64,000 bases of DNA. Source: Cephalopachus bancanus. Taxonomy: Eukaryota > Chordata > Mammalia > Primates > Tarsiidae. Every line of letters starts with the position of its first letter. Positions within the stretch are counted from its first letter, which is position 1. The stretch covers positions 14,821,501 through 14,885,500 of the forward strand of contig JAPVLO010000003.1 of assembly GCA_027257055.1 (NCBI GenBank), in the 5' to 3' direction. This document shows, in pieces, positions 22,127-34,640 of the stretch. The notes under the pieces were generated by a model that was not told the DNA's origin, did not search any database, and was given only the letters and a program-made list of their open reading frames with translations. Made by a program: the position numbers and the translations under genes.

Positions 22127-23932
22127 GGGGGCATTCCGGTAAGATAGCAACGGCATAGGTGGAACTGTGAAATTCTCTGAACCTGAGTTCCCAAAAAGAC
22201 TCTTACTTTCCTTCCCTCATCCCTTTGCCCACCACCAGCTGCACCGGTCTGAGGCCTAGAGACTCTAGGTTGCACACAAGGCCAACTATTGTGGCCCCCT
22301 GGCTGCTGCTGCTCCACTATAGGTGGCCCCGGCCCCAGCTGCATGGAGATCCCTGCTCCCTCCCCGGCTACAATGTATCACCTGGAGCCAAGTCACCACC
22401 TGTGGAGGCCCTTGGATACCACCTTGTGGAGATCTGGTTTCGCTTGCTGCCTACACTGATCTGCTCGGCACTCAGCTACTGCCAGCTCCTGCCCTGACTG
22501 GGCTCCCAGCACAGCGGCCCAGTGCTCACTCCTTAGAGTTCCAGCTCCCCACCCTGGGTTCTAGGCCCCCACTCAGCCCTATTTCAAGCCACCATCACTG
22601 GGAGACTCTATGCACTCACCCCTCAGAGATATTAGCTCCATATCTGGCTGAAGTGCCCTGTGCAGGGCCCAAAGCTGCTTCCACTGCTCACCACCTGCCC
22701 TTTGGAGCTCTGGTCTGACTCTGGCTGAGGCACCCAGTGTGCAACCCCATGGTTGTGTAAGGGAACAGTATATCTTAAGAAGGTGCTGATCAGCCACTCT
22801 CAGCTCTCAGCTCCAGAAGAGGAACTCCCAGCTCCCTCCTCCACTCCAGGCCACTGGTGGCACACCAGATCTAGACCCAGCTGTGCCGCTGATCCCCAGT
22901 GCCTCACATGCCACCACAACCCATCATAGTGGATGGCCCACAGACCCAGATGAGTGGAGAGATAAGATGAATGGAGAGAAAGGATCCATGAAAGAGGAGC
23001 TGCCCACCTCGGTCATTTTCCAGGCAGAGATTTGCATTGCCCCACCCACCTACGAGCAGCCTCCACCTTGGTTTCTAAGGTAACGTCGCTAAACAGGAGA
23101 CAAAAACCCCTCGCCCATGCTGAATCAGATACAAGCAACTTAGCATCGCAGACCTCTCAGGCAGCAAGCTAAAGGAACAAACCAAGGCTGGTAGTAAATC
23201 TATCTGTTTGCAATGAAAGCAAAGGGGAGAGGCTAGAGATCAGAGCCAAAGAGACTTTAGACACTCAGGAAAGATTCTAGAGCTTGTCTGGTTTCTTAGT
23301 TTGATTTTTGGTTTTATTGTTTTGACTGTTTGTTTTGCTCACTTTTGTTTGCTTTCTGATTTACACTTCCTATTTGCGTTGGGCAAAAAGTCATCAAAAG
23401 GCATGATTTTATTGGGTTGTCTTTATGTGGTTACCAGTATGCTTTAGGGAATTTTGTTTGTGTGTCTGTTTTTCACACTTTTCTGGCCTTGTATCTCTTT
23501 TTCACCCATTAGTTGGTAAGTATGTCTGTTTTCCTCTCACTCTTCTCTCTTTCTAACATCCTCTTGACTCCCCCTTCCATTATTTTCCTTTTTCGTACCT
23601 CCTTTTGTTCCAGGGACCAAACCTACACCCCGTTGCACAGACAGATTGTACGGCAGTGGGAAATAGGTTTCAGTGTGCCCATACACCTGTTGGTGGATAC
23701 TGGGATCAGCAGATAGATTCTGAATCACAGCTTCCCCCTCAATTAAACCTCAAAACTGCAAAAAGAACAGCTCCCAGTCCAAACTCCAACCTCAAAAGTG
23801 AACAAAGCCAGAGGACTCTCATAAAGAAGAACAGTACATTGAACAAATGAAGTAAAAGCAATCCCACCTTCCCTGAAAAAACAGAATTAAAAAGGAGGAG
23901 GGAAAGGGGGAGAGAGAGAAAAACCTACACAA

Positions 23933-24884
23933 ATGAAGAAAAACCAAAAGAAGGATATGGGTCTCTCCCAGGCCCCTGGGAGAGCAGACACTGAGAAAAC
24001 TGACTTTGGAATGCAAACAATGAAGAGCCCCCAGAATGACTGGTCTCAAACTACAAACCTAGATATCAAGACATTAATGAAGAGATAAAAAGAATTGAGG
24101 AGAGACAAGAATAAACTAGGAAGGAGTTGATAACTGAGATAACAGTAATAAACAAGACTGTGAATGAAGTAAATAACAAACTGATAAGCATGGAAAGCAA
24201 AATTACCCAAGCAGAAGAAAGAATCTCAGAGCTTGAAGACCAAAATATAGAACTAATCCAAACTGTCAAAAACATAGAAAAGAAGCTTAAAAAGACAGAA
24301 CAAAACCTTTAAGAGATGAGCAATTACTTCAAGAGAAAGAAACTAAGAGTAATTGGCCTTCCTGAAACAGAAAGAGAGCAGAGATCACCTTGGAACAACC
24401 ATTCCATGAGATTATTGAAGAAAACTTCCCTCATCTCATCTGTGACACGAAAATTCAAACACGAGTAATTCAGAGAAACCCTGCAAGACAAAAAATGAAA
24501 AGACCAACTCTCAGACACATAATAATTCACCTAAATAAAATAGGTATAAAAGAAAAAATCCTAAAGGCAGCAAGAGAAAAAGACCAGATCACCTACCATG
24601 GAAGACCAATTAGAATAGCAGCAGATTTATCTACAGAAACTCTGCAGGCTAGGAGAGCTTGGAGCCCTATCTTCAAAGTCCTAAAAGATAAACAATTTCA
24701 ACCAATAATAACCTACACAGCCAAGCTAAGCTTCATCAATAAGGGAGAATTAAAATCTTTCTCAGATATCAAATCCCTAAGAACTTACGCTGCCACCAGA
24801 CCACCTCTACAAGAAACACTTAAGAAAGTACTAAACACAGAAGAAAAGGAGAAAAGAACAACAACGTTTTTCACAAGCATACAG
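23933..24884 (+). pseudogene. L1 copy 2 ORF1, broken, with its stop codon lost
   Basis: The likely start is ATG at 23933 (MKKNQKKDMGLSQ). An early stop follows near 24086. The coiled coil is at 24127-24312 ('SKITQAEERISELEDQNIEL') and the RRM/C-terminal part runs from 24390 ('HEIIEENFPHLICDTKIQ', 'RHIIIHLNKIGIKEKIL'). Where copy 1 has the TAG stop, copy 2 has CAG at 24882-24884, so the frame continues through the inter-ORF spacer into ORF2. Confidence 0.85.
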
Positions 24885-24971
24885 GAAAAAGTAAAACACA
24901 CAGAAACCAACCCCAAAACCAAAAGAAAGACCAGAAACAAACAGGAACAACAACAACTCTATAAGAACTTT

Positions 24972-27900
24972 ATGATAGGGACGAACTCTCACAATTCAAT
25001 AATTAGCCTGAATGTGAATGTACTAAATGCACGGCTGAAAAGACATAGAATGGCAAAATGGATAAGATATCACCAGGCAACAATATATAGCCCTCAAGAG
25101 ACCCATATCACTAGAAAGGACACGCACAGACTCAAAGTATGAGGATAGGAAACAAATTTTCAGGTGAACAGAACACAAAAGAAAGGAGGAGTCATAATCC
25201 TAATTTCAGACAAAATACCATTTAAGCTAAGAAAAATGAAAAAAGATACAGAAGGCCACTACATAATGATAAAAGGTTCACTCCATCAACAAGAAATATC
25301 TATCCTAAATGTATATGCACCCAATATAGGAGTGCCAACTTTCATAAAGCAGCTTCTAGGAAAACTCAAGAAAAATATTGACTCTAACACTATCATAGCT
25401 GGGGACTTTAATATCACACTCACAACCCTAGACAGATCATCATGACAAAATATCAGCAATGAGATCTGGAACCTCAATGTGACTCTTGACCAAATGGACT
25501 TAATTGATACCTACAGAACACTCCACCCAACGACCACAGAATATACATTCTACTCATCACCACATGGAACGTACTGTAAGATCGACCACATACTTGGTCA
25601 TAAATCAAGCATAAACAAATTTCAAAAGATAGAAATTTTGTCATGCACCTTCTTGGACCACAGTAGAATAAAAATAAACATCAACACCAACAAGTTTCCC
25701 CCCAAACCCACAAAGACATCGACACTAAATAGCATGATGCTAAACAGCTCCTGGGTCAATGGTGAAATCAAAACAGAGATTAAAAGATCCTGGAAAAAAA
25801 TAAAAATGAAGAGACATCTTACCAAACTCTCTGGGATGCCATAAAAATTGTAGTAAGAATTCATATCTCTACAAATGCACATGAAGAAAATGAAAGGATC
25901 ACAAATTACAGCCTAACAAGTCACCTTAGGTAGCTGGAAAAGCAAGACCACCAAAGCCCTAACATCAGTGGAAGTATCCAGATCACCAAAATAAAAGCCC
26001 AAATCCAGGACATAGAAGACAAAAAGATAATACAAAAAAATCTATGAAACAAAAACCTGGTTCTTTGAAAGGATAAACAAGTTGATGGTCCCCTAGCTAG
26101 ACTGACCAAGAAAAAAAGCCCAAATAAATACTATCAGAAACACAAAAGATGAAGTCACATCTGCTGGAAGAAATACAAAAGATCATTTGAGACTACTATG
26201 TACACTTGTATGGAAACAACCTTGAAAATCTTAAGGAAATGGAAGACTTTCTGATATCACACAACCTGCCTAGGTTGACCCAAGAAGAAATCAAGACCTA
26301 AATAGACCAATACAATCAAGAAAATTGACTATGTAGTAAGAAAACTACCTACCCAAAAAAGCCCTGGACCAGATGGCTTTCCAGCAGAATTCTATAAAAC
26401 ATTTAAGGAGGAGCTGATACCAATCCTGCTGAAAGTATTCCAGGCAATTCAGAAAGATGGAACACTCCCCAAATCATTTTATGAAACTAACATCACATTG
26501 ATAACCAAACCAGGTACAGACCCAACAAATAAAGAGAACTACAGACCAATATCTTTGATGAACACAGACATTAAAATTCTCAACAAGATCCTGGCAAACC
26601 AGATTCAACAACACATCTCAAAAATCACCCATCATGACCAAGTAGGCTTCATCCCTGGGATACAAGGCTGGTTCAACATTGGCAAGACAATAAATGTAAT
26701 TAAATGTATCAACAGATGTCAGAACAAAAATCACATGATTATATCACTAGATGCAGAAAAAGCTTTTGATAAAATCCAGCACCCTTCTTGATAAAAACCC
26801 TAGAACATCTAGCCATACATGAAACATACCTCAAAATAGTAAAAGCCATCTATGAGAAACCCACAGCTAGCATACCCTCAAACAGACAAAAATTGGAACC
26901 ATTTCCCCTGAAAACTGGAACAAGACAAGGATGCCCACTCTCACCCCTCCTGTTCAATATAGTATTGGAAGTCCTGGCTAGAGTAGTCAGAAAAGAAAAG
27001 ACGATCAGGGGTATCCAAATAGGAAAAGAGGAAGTCAAGTTATCTCTCTTTACAGATGACATGATTGCGTACCTTGAAAACCCAAGAGAATCTGTCAAAA
27101 GCCTCCTTGCACTGATAAAGGACTTTGGCAAAGTCTCAGGGTATAAAATAAATGTGCAAAAGACAATTGCATTTCTTTACACCAATAATAAGCAACAGAA
27201 ACCCAAATAAAAAGCACAATCCCATTCACAATAGCCACAAAAAAATGAAATACCTTGGCATCTTCCTAACTAGAGATGTGAAAGACCTTTACAACGAAAA
27301 CTACAAAACACTGCTTAAAGAAATCAAAGATGGCACAAACAAGTGGAAAAATATCATGGGTTGGAAGAATCAACATTGTGAAGATGTCCATCTTACCTAA
27401 GGTAATCTACAGATTTAAGGCAATACCCATCAAATTATCAGCAACATTCTTCTCAGAGCTAGAAAAAACAATACAGGGATTCATATGGAAACACAAATTA
27501 CCAAGAATAGCCAGAATAATCCTCAGCAAACAAAACAAAAGAAAACAAAACAAAGCAGGAGGTATCACACTACCAGACTTCAAACTTTACTATAAAGCTA
27601 CAATAATCAAAACAGCTTGGTATTGGTACAGGAACAGGCATATAGACCAATGGAATAGAATTGAGATTCTTGAAGCAAAACCTCAATTTCTCAACCAACT
27701 CATCTTCAACAAAGTCTCCACCACCTACCACTGGGGAGAGGAGAACCTATTCAGTATATGGTGCTGGGAAAACTGGCTGACCACATGCAGAAGTTTCAAA
27801 CAAGATCCCTATCTATCCCCATACACAAAAATTAACTCTAAATGTATCAGAGACCTAAATGTAAAACCTCAAACCATAAGAACCTTGGAAAATGCAGGAC

Positions 27901-28770
27901 ACACCCTTATGGAAATTGGAACAGGCATCCAATTCCTGAATAAAACCCCAAACCCATGGGCCATAAGAGATAAGAGAGACAAGTGGGACCTCATTAAACT
28001 GACAAGCTTCTGCAAAGTCAAAGAAACCATCAACTGAGCAGGGAGACAGCCCACAGACTGGGAAAAAGTATTTGCTAATTCCATGTCTGACAAAGGCCTA
28101 ACATCTTGGATCTACAAGGAACTCAAATGTGCCGAAAGGAAAAAAAAGCAAACAACCCCATTACAAAGTGGGCAAAAGATATGAACAGACACTTCTCAAA
28201 GGAAGACATTCAAGTGGCCCACAGACACATGAAGGAATGTTCATCCTCACTAATCTCAAGGAGATGCAAATCAAAACTACACTGAGATACCACCTAACTC
28301 CAGTCAGAATGGCAATTATCAATAATTCAAAAAATAACAGATGTTGGAGAGAATGTGGTGAAAAGGAAACACTTCTACACTGTGGGTGGGAGTGTAAACT
28401 AGTGCTACCTCTGTGGAAAGCAGTGTGGTGATTCCTAAAAGCTCTAAATATCGATCTCCCATATGACCTGCAATCCCCCTACTGGGAATATACCCTGAAG
28501 AATGCAAATCACTCTATAAAAAAGATACCTGCACATGTATGTTTATCACAGCATTGTTCACAATAGCAAGAACCTGGGACCAACCATGCTTTCCATCAGA
28601 AGAGGACTGGATTTACAAAATGTGATACATATATGCGATGGAATACTATGCAGCCATAAAAAGAACAAAATGATGAATTTCGCAGAATCTGGATGGAACT
28701 AGAGTCTATAATACTGAATGATCTCTCATAGAAACTAAGATCTGAGTATCACATGTTCTCACTCATATAG
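24972..28770 (+). pseudogene. L1 copy 2 ORF2, broken
   Basis: The endonuclease start at 24972 (MIGTNSHNSIISLNVN) is in frame with the end of ORF1. It stops at 25140-25142 where copy 1 has an Arg codon. Later pieces are 25164-25445 ('GDFNITL'), 25479-25844, 26498-26791 (RT fingers, '[19 protein letters not shown]'), 26788-27210 (RT palm, with FTDD in place of FADD), 27330-28037, and the C-terminal Cys/His region at 28129-28431. It ends at TAG 28768-28770. Several stops and frameshifts leave no complete enzyme. Confidence 0.88.
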
Positions 28771-29008
28771 TGGACCTTGAACATCTATTGTAATACTATA
28801 AGAAAAGGATTGACAGTGGTGGGAAACTATGGGGGAGGGGGAAGGGAGCCAGGATTAATGGCAGTCAATATCTGTCTGGGGACCCCTTATCAACAAGGGT
28901 GCCTGAAAAATGCATATTTATATACCTAACCCATAACTGTACCCCACAATTGTAAATTAAAAAATGTGTTTAAAAAAAATGAACCCCCCCAAAAAAGAAA
29001 AGAGAACT

Positions 29009-29895
29009 AAATGAAATTGAATGAAAAAAATACAAAGGATCAATGAAACAAAAATTGGTTCTTTGACAAGATAAATAAAATTAATAGGTCACTACCTACA
29101 TTAATTGAGAAACAAAGAAAGAAGACTCAAATTAGCATAATCAGAATGAAAATGGAGATATCACAACTAATATGAAGAAAATTAAAGAGATCATTCAAGA
29201 CGGTTATGAACACTTCTATGCAATCGAGACAATCTAGAGGAAATGGATAAATTCTTGGAATTACAAGCTCTCAAGCTTGAATCAGGAAGAAATAGAAACC
29301 CTGAACAGACCAATAACGTGTAGCAAGATTGAAACAGAAATTAGAAGTCTCCAATCAACAACAACAAAAAAGTGCAGACCTGGTAAACTCACAGCTGAAT
29401 TTTGCCAGACCTTTAAAGAACTGGCAAACAATTTTACTGAAGCTATCCCACAAGAGTGAAGAGGAGGGAATCTCCCTAACTCATTCTATGAAGTCAGTAT
29501 GATTCTAATACCCAAACCAGGAAAAGATAAAACAAATAAAGAAAATCACAGACCAATATCCCTTATGAAGAAGGATGCAAAAATCCTCAACAAAATATTA
29601 GCAAACTGAAACCAATAAAACATTAAAAAAAAAAAAAACAATGAAAAGGGGTTTTTATCCCAGGGATACAAGGGTAGCTCAACATACAGAAGTCAATGAA
29701 TGTGATCCATTTTATACACAGAATTAAAATTAAAAAATTATATAATCATTTTAATAGATGTAGAAAAAGCATTTGATAAAATCTAGCATCCATTCATGAT
29801 TTTAAAAAATACCCTCAGCAAAATTGGCATAAAGGGAACATTCCTCAAAATAATAAAAGCCATATATGACAAACCCAAAGTCAGCCTACTGAGCA
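29009..29895 (+). mobile_element. Ancient L1 copy A, 3' piece (ORF2 reverse-transcriptase region)
   Basis: Old L1 text continues directly after copy 2 ('aaaattggttctttgacaag', 'ggaagaaatagaaaccctga', 'tagatgtagaaaaagcattt'). It ends within the reverse-transcriptase region at about 29895, with no 3'UTR. The 3' end was lost or displaced. Confidence 0.82.
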
Positions 29896-30085
29896 TTCTG
29901 GGATTGAAGGTGCCTCTAAATACTACAAAAAAAAAAAAATTCTCAATGAGTGTACCATTCACCAAGATGCAAGTCCTCCACAGTTTAGCTGAGGATAATC
30001 CCCCTGTTGTTTGGAAATCAGCTCTTGGTGCTCAGATGTCCTAGATAAGTACACCTGATTTACTAATGACAGTGTCTGTTTAGAG
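29896..30085. other. Unassigned segment between ancient L1 and CT microsatellite
   Basis: This segment has an internal A-run (29927-29939) and is followed by a block that stays open in one frame to about 30044. I cannot match it to a repeat or gene. It could be part of a retrocopy or an unrecognised repeat. Confidence 0.3.
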
Positions 30086-30089
30086 ATCA

Positions 30090-30097
30090 AGTTGCTT

Positions 30098-30161
<64 letters not shown>

Positions 30162-30189
30162 TCTCTATCTCTCTGTCTCTCTCTCTCTC
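30090..30189. repeat. (CT)n microsatellite
   Basis: About 100 bp of nearly pure CT dinucleotide repeat with a few TTT, TGT and TAT interruptions. Confidence 0.95.
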
Positions 30190-30194
30190 CTCTT

Positions 30195-30640
30195 CAATAA
30201 CTTTGGGGGATGCATATAGTATTTGGTCTGGGCTTTAAGTGCACCCACCACTCCCACTTGTGCACCTTGTACCCGATAGGTGTATTTTTTTTGTCCCTCC
30301 ACCCTTCTTCCCGTTCTGGGTCTTCAGTGTTCATTATACTATTCTCTATGCCTTTGAAAATCCTTAGTTTAGCTCCTATGCATTCTGTATTCTGTTCCAC
30401 TGGTCTATGTATCTGATCTTGTACCAGTACCATGCTGTTTTGGTTACTACAGCAATGTAGCATAATTTGAAGTCAGGTAATGTGAAGCCTCCAGCTTTGT
30501 TCTTTTTGCTTAGGATTGCTTTGGCCATTCTGGCTCTATTTTTGGTTCCATATGAAAATATGCAGTGTTTGGTTTTCTGTTCCTGATTTAGTTTGCCTAG
30601 GATGATGTTCTCCAATTTCATCCAAGTTGTGTAAACCTAA
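30195..30640 (-). mobile_element. Old L1 3' part, rearranged
   Basis: The plus strand shows reverse-complement L1 text: 3'UTR-like 'ttgtccctccacccttcttc', then ORF2 text 'ctgttccactggtctatgta', 'ccatgctgttttggttacta' and 'aagcctccagctttgttctt'. The part expected between these blocks is missing, so the copy is internally deleted. Confidence 0.75.
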
Positions 30641-31500
30641 ACTTTGCTTCTGTGTAAACTTTCAGGGATGGAATTACTAAATCATATTGCATAAGTATAG
30701 TTTCATTATAAGAAACTGTCAAAATGTTTTCCAGAGGGGTGCACCTACGATTTCTCATTCACAGTAGAAATGCATGAAAGTTCTAGATGCTCTGCACCCC
30801 ATTCAGTACTTGGTATTGTGTGTGTGTGCATGCATACGCATATATATACACACAAGCATATTTGGTTATACACACATATTGCCATTCAAATAGCTTGTCA
30901 GTGTTATTTCATCATGATTTTGATCTCTATTTCCCAAATGACTGTTTATATTAAATATTACCTTTCTTTCCTGAAGTTCCAAGTTTCCCTCTGTCCGAAG
31001 AATTTTCTTGGTAAATTTTTGTAGAGCAGATCTACTAGTGACAAATCCTCTCAGTTTTATTTTATCTTAAAGTGTGTTCATTTCACTTAAATTCCTGGAG
31101 GATATTTTTGCTGGATATATAATTCTGAATGGATTAGCATTTCCTTTTTTTCCCCTGTAATCCCAAATCTACTATTGAGCCCATTCAATACAGTTTTAAT
31201 TTCAGTTATTGCTTGTTCCGGTTTAAGAATTTTTTATTTGATTCTTCTTTTTCTATTTCTTGGATGAAACTTTCTATTTTCCTTTGTTTCAAGAGTGTAC
31301 TTGATTGCTGGTTGAGGCTGTATATAATAACCACTGTAAAGTCATTGTGACATAATTCCAATATCTTTCATCCTGGGTTCTCTTTTCATGCAAGTTATGC
31401 TTTTTTTTTTTTGTATGATGAGTAATTTTTTATTGTACTTTGAATGCTGTGTTATAAGATTCTGAGTCTTGTTTAAATCCTGAACTAAGTGTTGATATCT
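30640..31500 (-). mobile_element. Ancient L1M/HAL1-like remnant
   Basis: Decayed reverse-complement LINE text occurs ('ggatggaattactaaatcat', 'aaatgttttccagaggggtg', 'cccattcagtacttggtatt'). It is followed by looser L1-like sequence containing a TG/TA-rich stretch at 30819-30880. Boundaries are approximate. Confidence 0.5.
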
Positions 31501-31795
31501 ATTTTAGTTGGTAGTTAATCAGGAGAGATCCAAGCCTTCTGTAGGTATTGGTTTCAAAGTTTATGCACCACTACTAGGGTTTTTCCTGTGTGTGAGCTTC
31601 TCCGTGGCCAATCTGGGATTCGGGTAGTGTTCCATCTGAGATTTCAGTTACTAATTAAAATCAGAGCCATGGATGAGCAGTTCAAAAATGAACTGAGAAG
31701 ATCTTATGCTCTCTGCTCCCCATATCTCTCAATTACATTCAAATTGGGAGGCTCCCTTTTTCAGACGTCTGCCCCCAAAGCTGTGACTTTGGCAA
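31501..31795. other. Unassigned intergenic sequence
   Basis: I see no repeat or coding sequence that can be supported here. Confidence 0.4.
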
Positions 31796-32110
31796 TCCCA
31801 ATCCCTCTCTTTTTTTTTTTTGAGTTGGAGTCTCACTCTGTCACCCAGACTGGAGTGCAGTGGCCACTACCGGCCACCTCAGCCTCGACCTGCTGGGCTC
31901 CGGCGATCCTTCCGCCTCAGCCTTCCGAGTAGCCGGAATTACAGGCATGCACTACCATGCCCGGCTGATTTTTTGATTTATTGTAGAGATGAGGTCTCGC
32001 TTCCCAGGCGGGTCTCGAACCCGCGGGCTCAGGCAATCCACTCACCTCAGCCTCCCAAAGGCGCGGGATTACAGGCTGAGCCACCTAGCCCAGCTTCCCA
32101 CTCCCTCTCT
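31796..32110 (-). mobile_element. Young short-form Alu with about 15-bp target-site duplication
   Basis: A minus-strand Alu (31811-32095) is flanked by tcccaatccctctct and tcccactccctctct (one mismatch). It has the young signatures, though the right arm reads TGGCCGGTAGTGGCC. Confidence 0.93.
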
Positions 32111-32780
32111 TGTACTCTTCTGTGACTGTCTGCATCTGGGCCAAATGGTGGGAGGACAAGGATGTTTTGTCCTATGCCACCAGATTTACAACTCCTGCAA
32201 TACGGCAGGAGGGTCCTTTTTCCTCCAAGTTTTGACTCCTCCAGATTGTTCTTGCATTGAACCTTTTGCCATGGCTACGGTTGAAAGAGATTGCCTGAGG
32301 GTTGGGAAGTGAGAAAACAGAGAGAAATAACAAAGAGAATGTTTCCTTCTCTCTAAGCCAGAACTAACTCTCTCTCTCTCTCTCTCAATCTTTCTCCCCC
32401 CTCACCCCCGCTCTGTCCCTCCCTCCTTATCTTCCTAACTACCTATCTCCAAATGCCTGCTTTGGGGTTTCAGACTGAGTTGAATGAACCCAAAGGCTCC
32501 TGGAGAAGAATAAAAATGGTAAACTCACTGCTGCTTCAATAGTACTTTGAATTCTGGTCTTCTTCCTCAAGCCATCTGTTACTATTAACTTATCAGTGTC
32601 CTTAAATAGTGGCTTCCTGTACTTTGTACAGATTTTGTAGTTACACTCAGTGGGACACATAGGGTAGTGTACTTATTACATTTTACTCAGAACTAGAATC
32701 ATTACTTTACATTTTGAATAACAATTTTATTTTTTTTTTGATTACTCTTTCAAGGTTATCTGCTCATTTAAAGTTTTATA
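32111..32780. other. Unique intergenic sequence with a short CT repeat
   Basis: Apart from a CT-rich patch at about 32367-32440, no repeat family or gene is recognised. Confidence 0.45.
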
Positions 32781-33507
32781 CTTTTTTTTTTTTTTTTGCT
32801 TTCCTTGAGACATAGTCTCATTATCACCCAGGCTGGAGTGCAATGGCACACTCACAGCCACTGCAGCCTTCCAAGTAGCTGGAACCACAGGCACATACCA
32901 TCAAGCCTAGCTAATTTCTAATTAATTAATTAATTACAAAGATGTGGAGTACACTTCAGGATTAGGTATACAAATGGTATAGGTTAAGTTTGTACAGGTT
33001 AAGTTTGAGCCTGACTTTGGTTCCCACCTCACCTGGTTTGAGATCAGGTAACTTTATTGATGAAGTGTGCTCTTCCCTTGCCCTGGCAGTGTCCAGCTAC
33101 TGTAATCCTTTTGTTATAGTATTATGATAATTACTCAGGGTCTGTTTACAAGTGAGAACATGTGGCTCTTAGCTCTTTTTTTCTGTGATAGATCACTGAG
33201 TATTATAGATTCTAAATCTATCCAAGTTGCTGTGAAGTTCATAATTTGTCCTTCTTTATGGCTGCATAATATTCCACTGTGTATATGTACCACATTTTTT
33301 AAAATCCAATCTAATTTTAAAATTAAATTAAAATTAAAATTTTAAAATCCAATCTTTTGATGGGCAGCATGATTGGTTCCATGTTTTTTATTTATTGCAG
33401 AGACTAGGTCTCACCAAGCTATCCAGGTTGGTCTTGAATCCTTGAGCTCAGGCCATCTCAGCTCCCCAAACTGCTGGGATTACAGGTGTGAGCCACCATG
33501 CCCAACA
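32781..33507 (-). mobile_element. Older Alu split by an L1 insertion
   Basis: The right arm of a minus-strand Alu is at 32781-32932 and the left arm at 33386-33507 ('gactaggtctcaccaagcta' through 'tgagccaccatgcccaac'). The break lies in the mid A-rich linker, where a truncated L1 sits. Both halves are diverged. Confidence 0.85.
32933..33385 (-). mobile_element. 5'-truncated L1 3' end inserted in an Alu
   Basis: Reverse-complement L1 3' sequence starts 'acaaagatgtggagtacact' and runs to 'tgggcagcatgattggttcc'. The 3'UTR is rearranged and a short AATT/AAAT tandem (33300-33350) is present. It is diverged from the type 'b' copies. Confidence 0.8.
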
Positions 33508-33519
33508 GTTTTATACTTC

Positions 33520-34640
33520 TTTTAAAGAACATTTTAGTAATTTACATTTTCTTTAAAAATTGTTCTAAACATTTGAGTAGCATATGCTTTTAATTATATT
33601 CTCTTCCATATCTATGGTGTTATTCAGTTTTTCCCAATAGTATAAAAGCAGTTTTACTTTTTTCTCTTGATTACATTTGTGAACATTTTAATTATTTAAA
33701 AATAATTTTTAAAGAACCAACACTTGGACTCTGCATTTTCTGGTACATTAAATTATGCTTTTATTCTGAATAATTTCTTTTGTAGCTCCTTGACTTGACT
33801 ATTTTGTTCATTTATATTCACTTATTTTGAATTTAAATAGAGCTTTTAAAGATACAATTTTCCACTGAGTACAGCTTTAGCTAAATCTCATGTGTAGCAT
33901 TATTATTATTATTTTCTAAACAACAACCTATAATTGAAGTTTTATTTTCCCTTTTGGTTCAGGAATTATCAAAGTGGTGGTTTGTTTTGTTTTATTTTTA
34001 TTTTGTTATTCTGACTCCAAGTGTCTGTATTCTTTAACCTATTTTTAATTAACTCTCAACTTTATTTAATTGAGGTTAAAGAACAGGATCATATATTTTC
34101 TGTTCTTATTGAAATTTGTTGTGACATGCTATGACACATTGTAAAACACACTATTAGATTTTGAGAAAAATGAGCATTTTTGTTGCAAGATTTATCTTAT
34201 AAGTAAACTATTATATACATTGTTCACTTTAATCTATTCCATCTGTTTGACACTGAAAGTATGTTAAAATCTGGTACAGTCAGTTTTTGAGAATTTAATT
34301 TGTATCTTCAGTATTTACTTTTTTATGATCCATCAAATTTTATGCATAAATGTTCATGATAGTTATATATGTGAATAAAGATTTATTCATTCATTAACAA
34401 GACAGTTTCATAGCTTCAATAACATATAATTAGTCTTTATTCATTTAATATATTTACCTTGAATTCTACCTATGTCTGGATGGAATCTCTGTTTTTTATT
34501 ATAATTATTACTATCATCATCATCATCAATATCACTATTTTGAATTTGCTTGACATTTGTCTTGCTCATTCTTCTTACTTTTTTTTTAGTCTATCTCTCT
34601 TTGAGATGTATTAGTAGGATATTAACACATTTTCAGAACT
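33520..34640 (-). mobile_element. Ancient L1M-type ORF2 remnant
   Basis: The plus strand carries decayed reverse-complement L1 ORF2 landmarks ('acagctttagctaaatctca', 'ttgaggttaaagaacaggat', a 'ctgttcttattgaaatttg' block). Boundaries are uncertain. Confidence 0.55.

Larger units (their letters stand above)
22127..28994 (+). mobile_element. Full-length L1 (copy 2), 6.9 kb, with 14-bp target-site duplication
   Basis: Flanking copies of aagaaaagagaact at 22113-22126 and 28995-29008 are identical, so both ends are exact. It has a 1.8-kb 5'UTR (22127-23932) containing a T-rich segment at about 23285-23600, then ORF1, ORF2 and a type 'a' 3'UTR ending in an A-rich tail with a C-run (28984-28990). 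Perfect duplications and full length suggest a fairly recent event, but both ORFs carry lesions. Confidence 0.96.

Noticed and set aside
30090..30189. Regular CT repeat considered as a CRISPR-like or satellite array
   Set aside because: It is a simple dinucleotide microsatellite with no spacer structure.
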